Assembly: GCA_002490995.1 (NCBI GenBank)
Contig: DKVC01000063.1
Coordinates: 50,110-56,132, forward strand
From: Lachnospiraceae bacterium UBA7188
Lineage (GTDB): Bacteria > Bacillota > Clostridia > Lachnospirales > Lachnospiraceae
Length of the DNA stretch: 6,023 bases
Direction of reading: 5' to 3'
Shown here piece by piece: positions 4,615 through 6,023 of this stretch; position 1 is the stretch's first letter; every line of letters starts with the position of its first letter. The notes beneath the pieces were generated by a model. It made no database searches. It was not told the origin of the DNA and worked only from the letters and a program-made list of their open reading frames with translations. A program made the position numbers and the translations under genes.

Positions 4615-6023
4615 GTGACAGATATCTTATACGGCCTGAATCCCGCACAGAGAGAAGCGGTGACAAAGACAGAGGGGTACGTCCGCGTCATCGCGGGGGC
4701 GGGCGTAGGCAAGACCAAAGCCCTGACCCACCGCTACGCATATATCGTATCCGAGCTGGGCATTTCCCCGTCGAATATTCTCTGCATTACTTTTACCAAC
4801 AAAGCCGCCAATGAAATGAAGAAGCGCATCAAGGCCATGCTGGGCGAGGAGTTCGACACCTCCTTCGTGGCGACGCTCCACGCCTTTTGCACAAGGGTTC
4901 TGCGGGAGGATATCTCAAAGCTGTTCTACCCCGAGAACTTCATTGTCCTGGATAACATAGACCAGAAGAAGATACTGGAAGAAGTCTACGACGAGATGGA
5001 CATAAAAATGGACACCGCCAGTTTCAAGTTCATGATAGACCAGATACGGTATTATAAGAACCGGATCACCTACGTGGAATATCTCTCTGACCCCAATTTC
5101 GATTATTCCACCCTCGTCTCCGGGAAAAAAACGGATGAAATCATGTTCCGCTACATAAAAAAGCAGCGCAAGTACTTCGGACTGGACTTCTTCGACCTGA
5201 TAAATTTCACCATCTATCTGTTCCGGGCTTACCCCGACATCCTGAAGAAATGGCAGAACCGCCTGCATTATATCATGGTGGATGAGTTCCAGGACATCAC
5301 GGCGAAAGAGTTCAAGCTGATACGCCGCCTTTCCGAGGGCAACCAGAATCTCTTCGTGGTAGGGGATCCGGATCAGAACATATACGAATGGCGCGGCGCT
5401 AATATGGACGTGCTGGTGGACTTTGAGGGATGGCTGAACAACAGATGCTTTGAGAACCAATACGGCTTTCGATGCCACGACATCATCATGAGCGAAAATT
5501 ACCGCAGCACCAGGCCGATCCTGGCGGTTGCCAACTCGCTTATCGAAAAGAACAGCAACCGCGTCAAGAAAGAACTGTTTACCCAAAAGCAGGGCGGGCA
5601 GACGGTAGAGTACTTTCACGGAAAAAACGATAAAGAGGAGATAAAATATATAACCGACAAAATCACGGCCCATGTGAAAGACGGCGGGAAATATTCGGAT
5701 TTCGCGGTGCTGTACCGCTCCAATTATGTCTCGCGCTTTGTGGAGCAGGGCTTCCTGACGGCAAATATCCCTTATGTGGTGTACGGCGGCATCGGATTTT
5801 ACGAGCGCGCCGAGATAAAGGACGTTCTGTCGTATATGCGGCTTGTGAACAATCCGGACGACGACCTCTCCTTTCTCCGCATCATAAATGTGCCCAGGCG
5901 CAAAATAGGGAAAATCAAGCTGGATGTGCTGAAAAATTATGCGGAAAAAAATCAGGTCTCCCTGTATAAGGCTCTTTCGGTCTGCTATCTGTACGACAGC
6001 TTCAAGGGCTGCAAGGCGGGGGA
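4615..6023 (+). CDS. UvrD/PcrA/Rep-type superfamily 1 ATP-dependent DNA helicase, 3' truncated by window edge
   Basis: This is a 3'-5' DNA helicase of the UvrD/PcrA/Rep family, reading from GTG 4615 to the edge (469 full codons; family members are usually 650-750 residues). The motifs occur in order: Q-motif LNPAQREAV (8-16), Walker A AGAGVGKT (27-34, Lys33), motif Ia ITFTNKAANEM (58-68), TLHAFC, Walker B VDEFQD (222-227), motif III VGDPDQNIYEWRGA (249-262), motif IV NYRST (295-299), FAVLYRSN (363-370) and GGIGFYERAEIKD (391-403). Later motifs V and VI would lie beyond the window. Walker A has Val31 where the family normally has Ser; the catalytic Lys-Thr is kept, so the enzyme is probably active. 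The gene starts 6 bp after the AraC-type regulator, an unusual partner for a repair helicase. About 14 Ile codons are ATA, unlike the ABC genes. Whether it is the chromosomal PcrA or an accessory paralogue cannot be told; the context suggests a paralogue. Confidence 0.95.
   Translation, partial: MTDILYGLNPAQREAVTKTEGYVRVIAGAGVGKTKALTHRYAYIVSELGISPSNILCITFTNKAANEMKKRIKAMLGEEFDTSFVATLHAFCTRVLREDISKLFYPENFIVLDNIDQKKILEEVYDEMDIKMDTASFKFMIDQIRYYKNRITYVEYLSDPNFDYSTLVSGKKTDEIMFRYIKKQRKYFGLDFFDLINFTIYLFRAYPDILKKWQNRLHYIMVDEFQDITAKEFKLIRRLSEGNQNLFVVGDPDQNIYEWRGANMDVLVDFEGWLNNRCFENQYGFRCHDIIMSENYRSTRPILAVANSLIEKNSNRVKKELFTQKQGGQTVEYFHGKNDKEEIKYITDKITAHVKDGGKYSDFAVLYRSNYVSRFVEQGFLTANIPYVVYGGIGFYERAEIKDVLSYMRLVNNPDDDLSFLRIINVPRRKIGKIKLDVLKNYAEKNQVSLYKALSVCYLYDSFKGCKAG

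Noticed and set aside
4915..5673. Long - strand open frame of 252 codons opposite the helicase gene
   Set aside because: Its Val/Leu/His-rich translation is the antisense of a helicase frame with intact motifs; no ribosome binding site or domain supports it.

Overview
The window most likely comes from a gut-type Firmicute of class Clostridia, probably Lachnospiraceae or a relative. This rests on codon style, AAGGAG/GAGAGG ribosome binding sites, a sigma-A type TTGCTT-17-TATAAT promoter, a Gram-positive lipoprotein binding protein and the layout of the uptake operon. The taxonomic call is inference; no marker gene is present.

Layout, all genuine full-length genes on the + strand. (1) 1-135: the last 44 codons of a CheY-like receiver domain, the C-terminus of a response regulator or hybrid sensor kinase that starts outside the window. 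(2) 136-356: a regulatory intergenic region with a cluster of interlocking TCACAA/TTGTGA dyads (211-257), followed by a strong promoter and ribosome binding site. (3) 357-3433: a three-gene ABC importer of the iron-siderophore/haem/B12/molybdate (FecB-FecCD-FecE, BtuFCD-like) class: lipoprotein binding protein, permease and ATPase. The binding protein appears to run past its natural end and overlaps the permease. A 142-bp gap between permease and ATPase holds a degenerate repeat resembling a small MITE-like element. (4) 3434-3780: an AT-rich region with a promoter whose -35 is overlapped by one of two direct repeats spaced 22 bp apart, then a possible decayed gene fragment on the - strand. (5) 3781-6023: an AraC-family regulator with a C-terminal GyrI-like effector-binding domain, followed after 6 bp by a UvrD/PcrA/Rep-type superfamily 1 DNA helicase that is cut by the right edge.

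The ABC genes should work as one uptake system: the lipoprotein captures a metal chelate or similar ligand outside the membrane, the permease dimer passes it through, and the ATPase dimer powers transport. The substrate cannot be fixed from sequence alone. I see no cobalamin riboswitch and no canonical Fur box upstream. The AraC-helicase pair is a separate transcription unit. It uses the ATA isoleucine codon far more than the ABC genes do, which suggests a different ancestry and possible horizontal acquisition. I did not find a clearly new defence or mobile system. The most unusual points are the AraC/GyrI-helicase pairing, the two candidate operator arrays, the repeat inside the ABC operon and the run-on tail of the binding protein.
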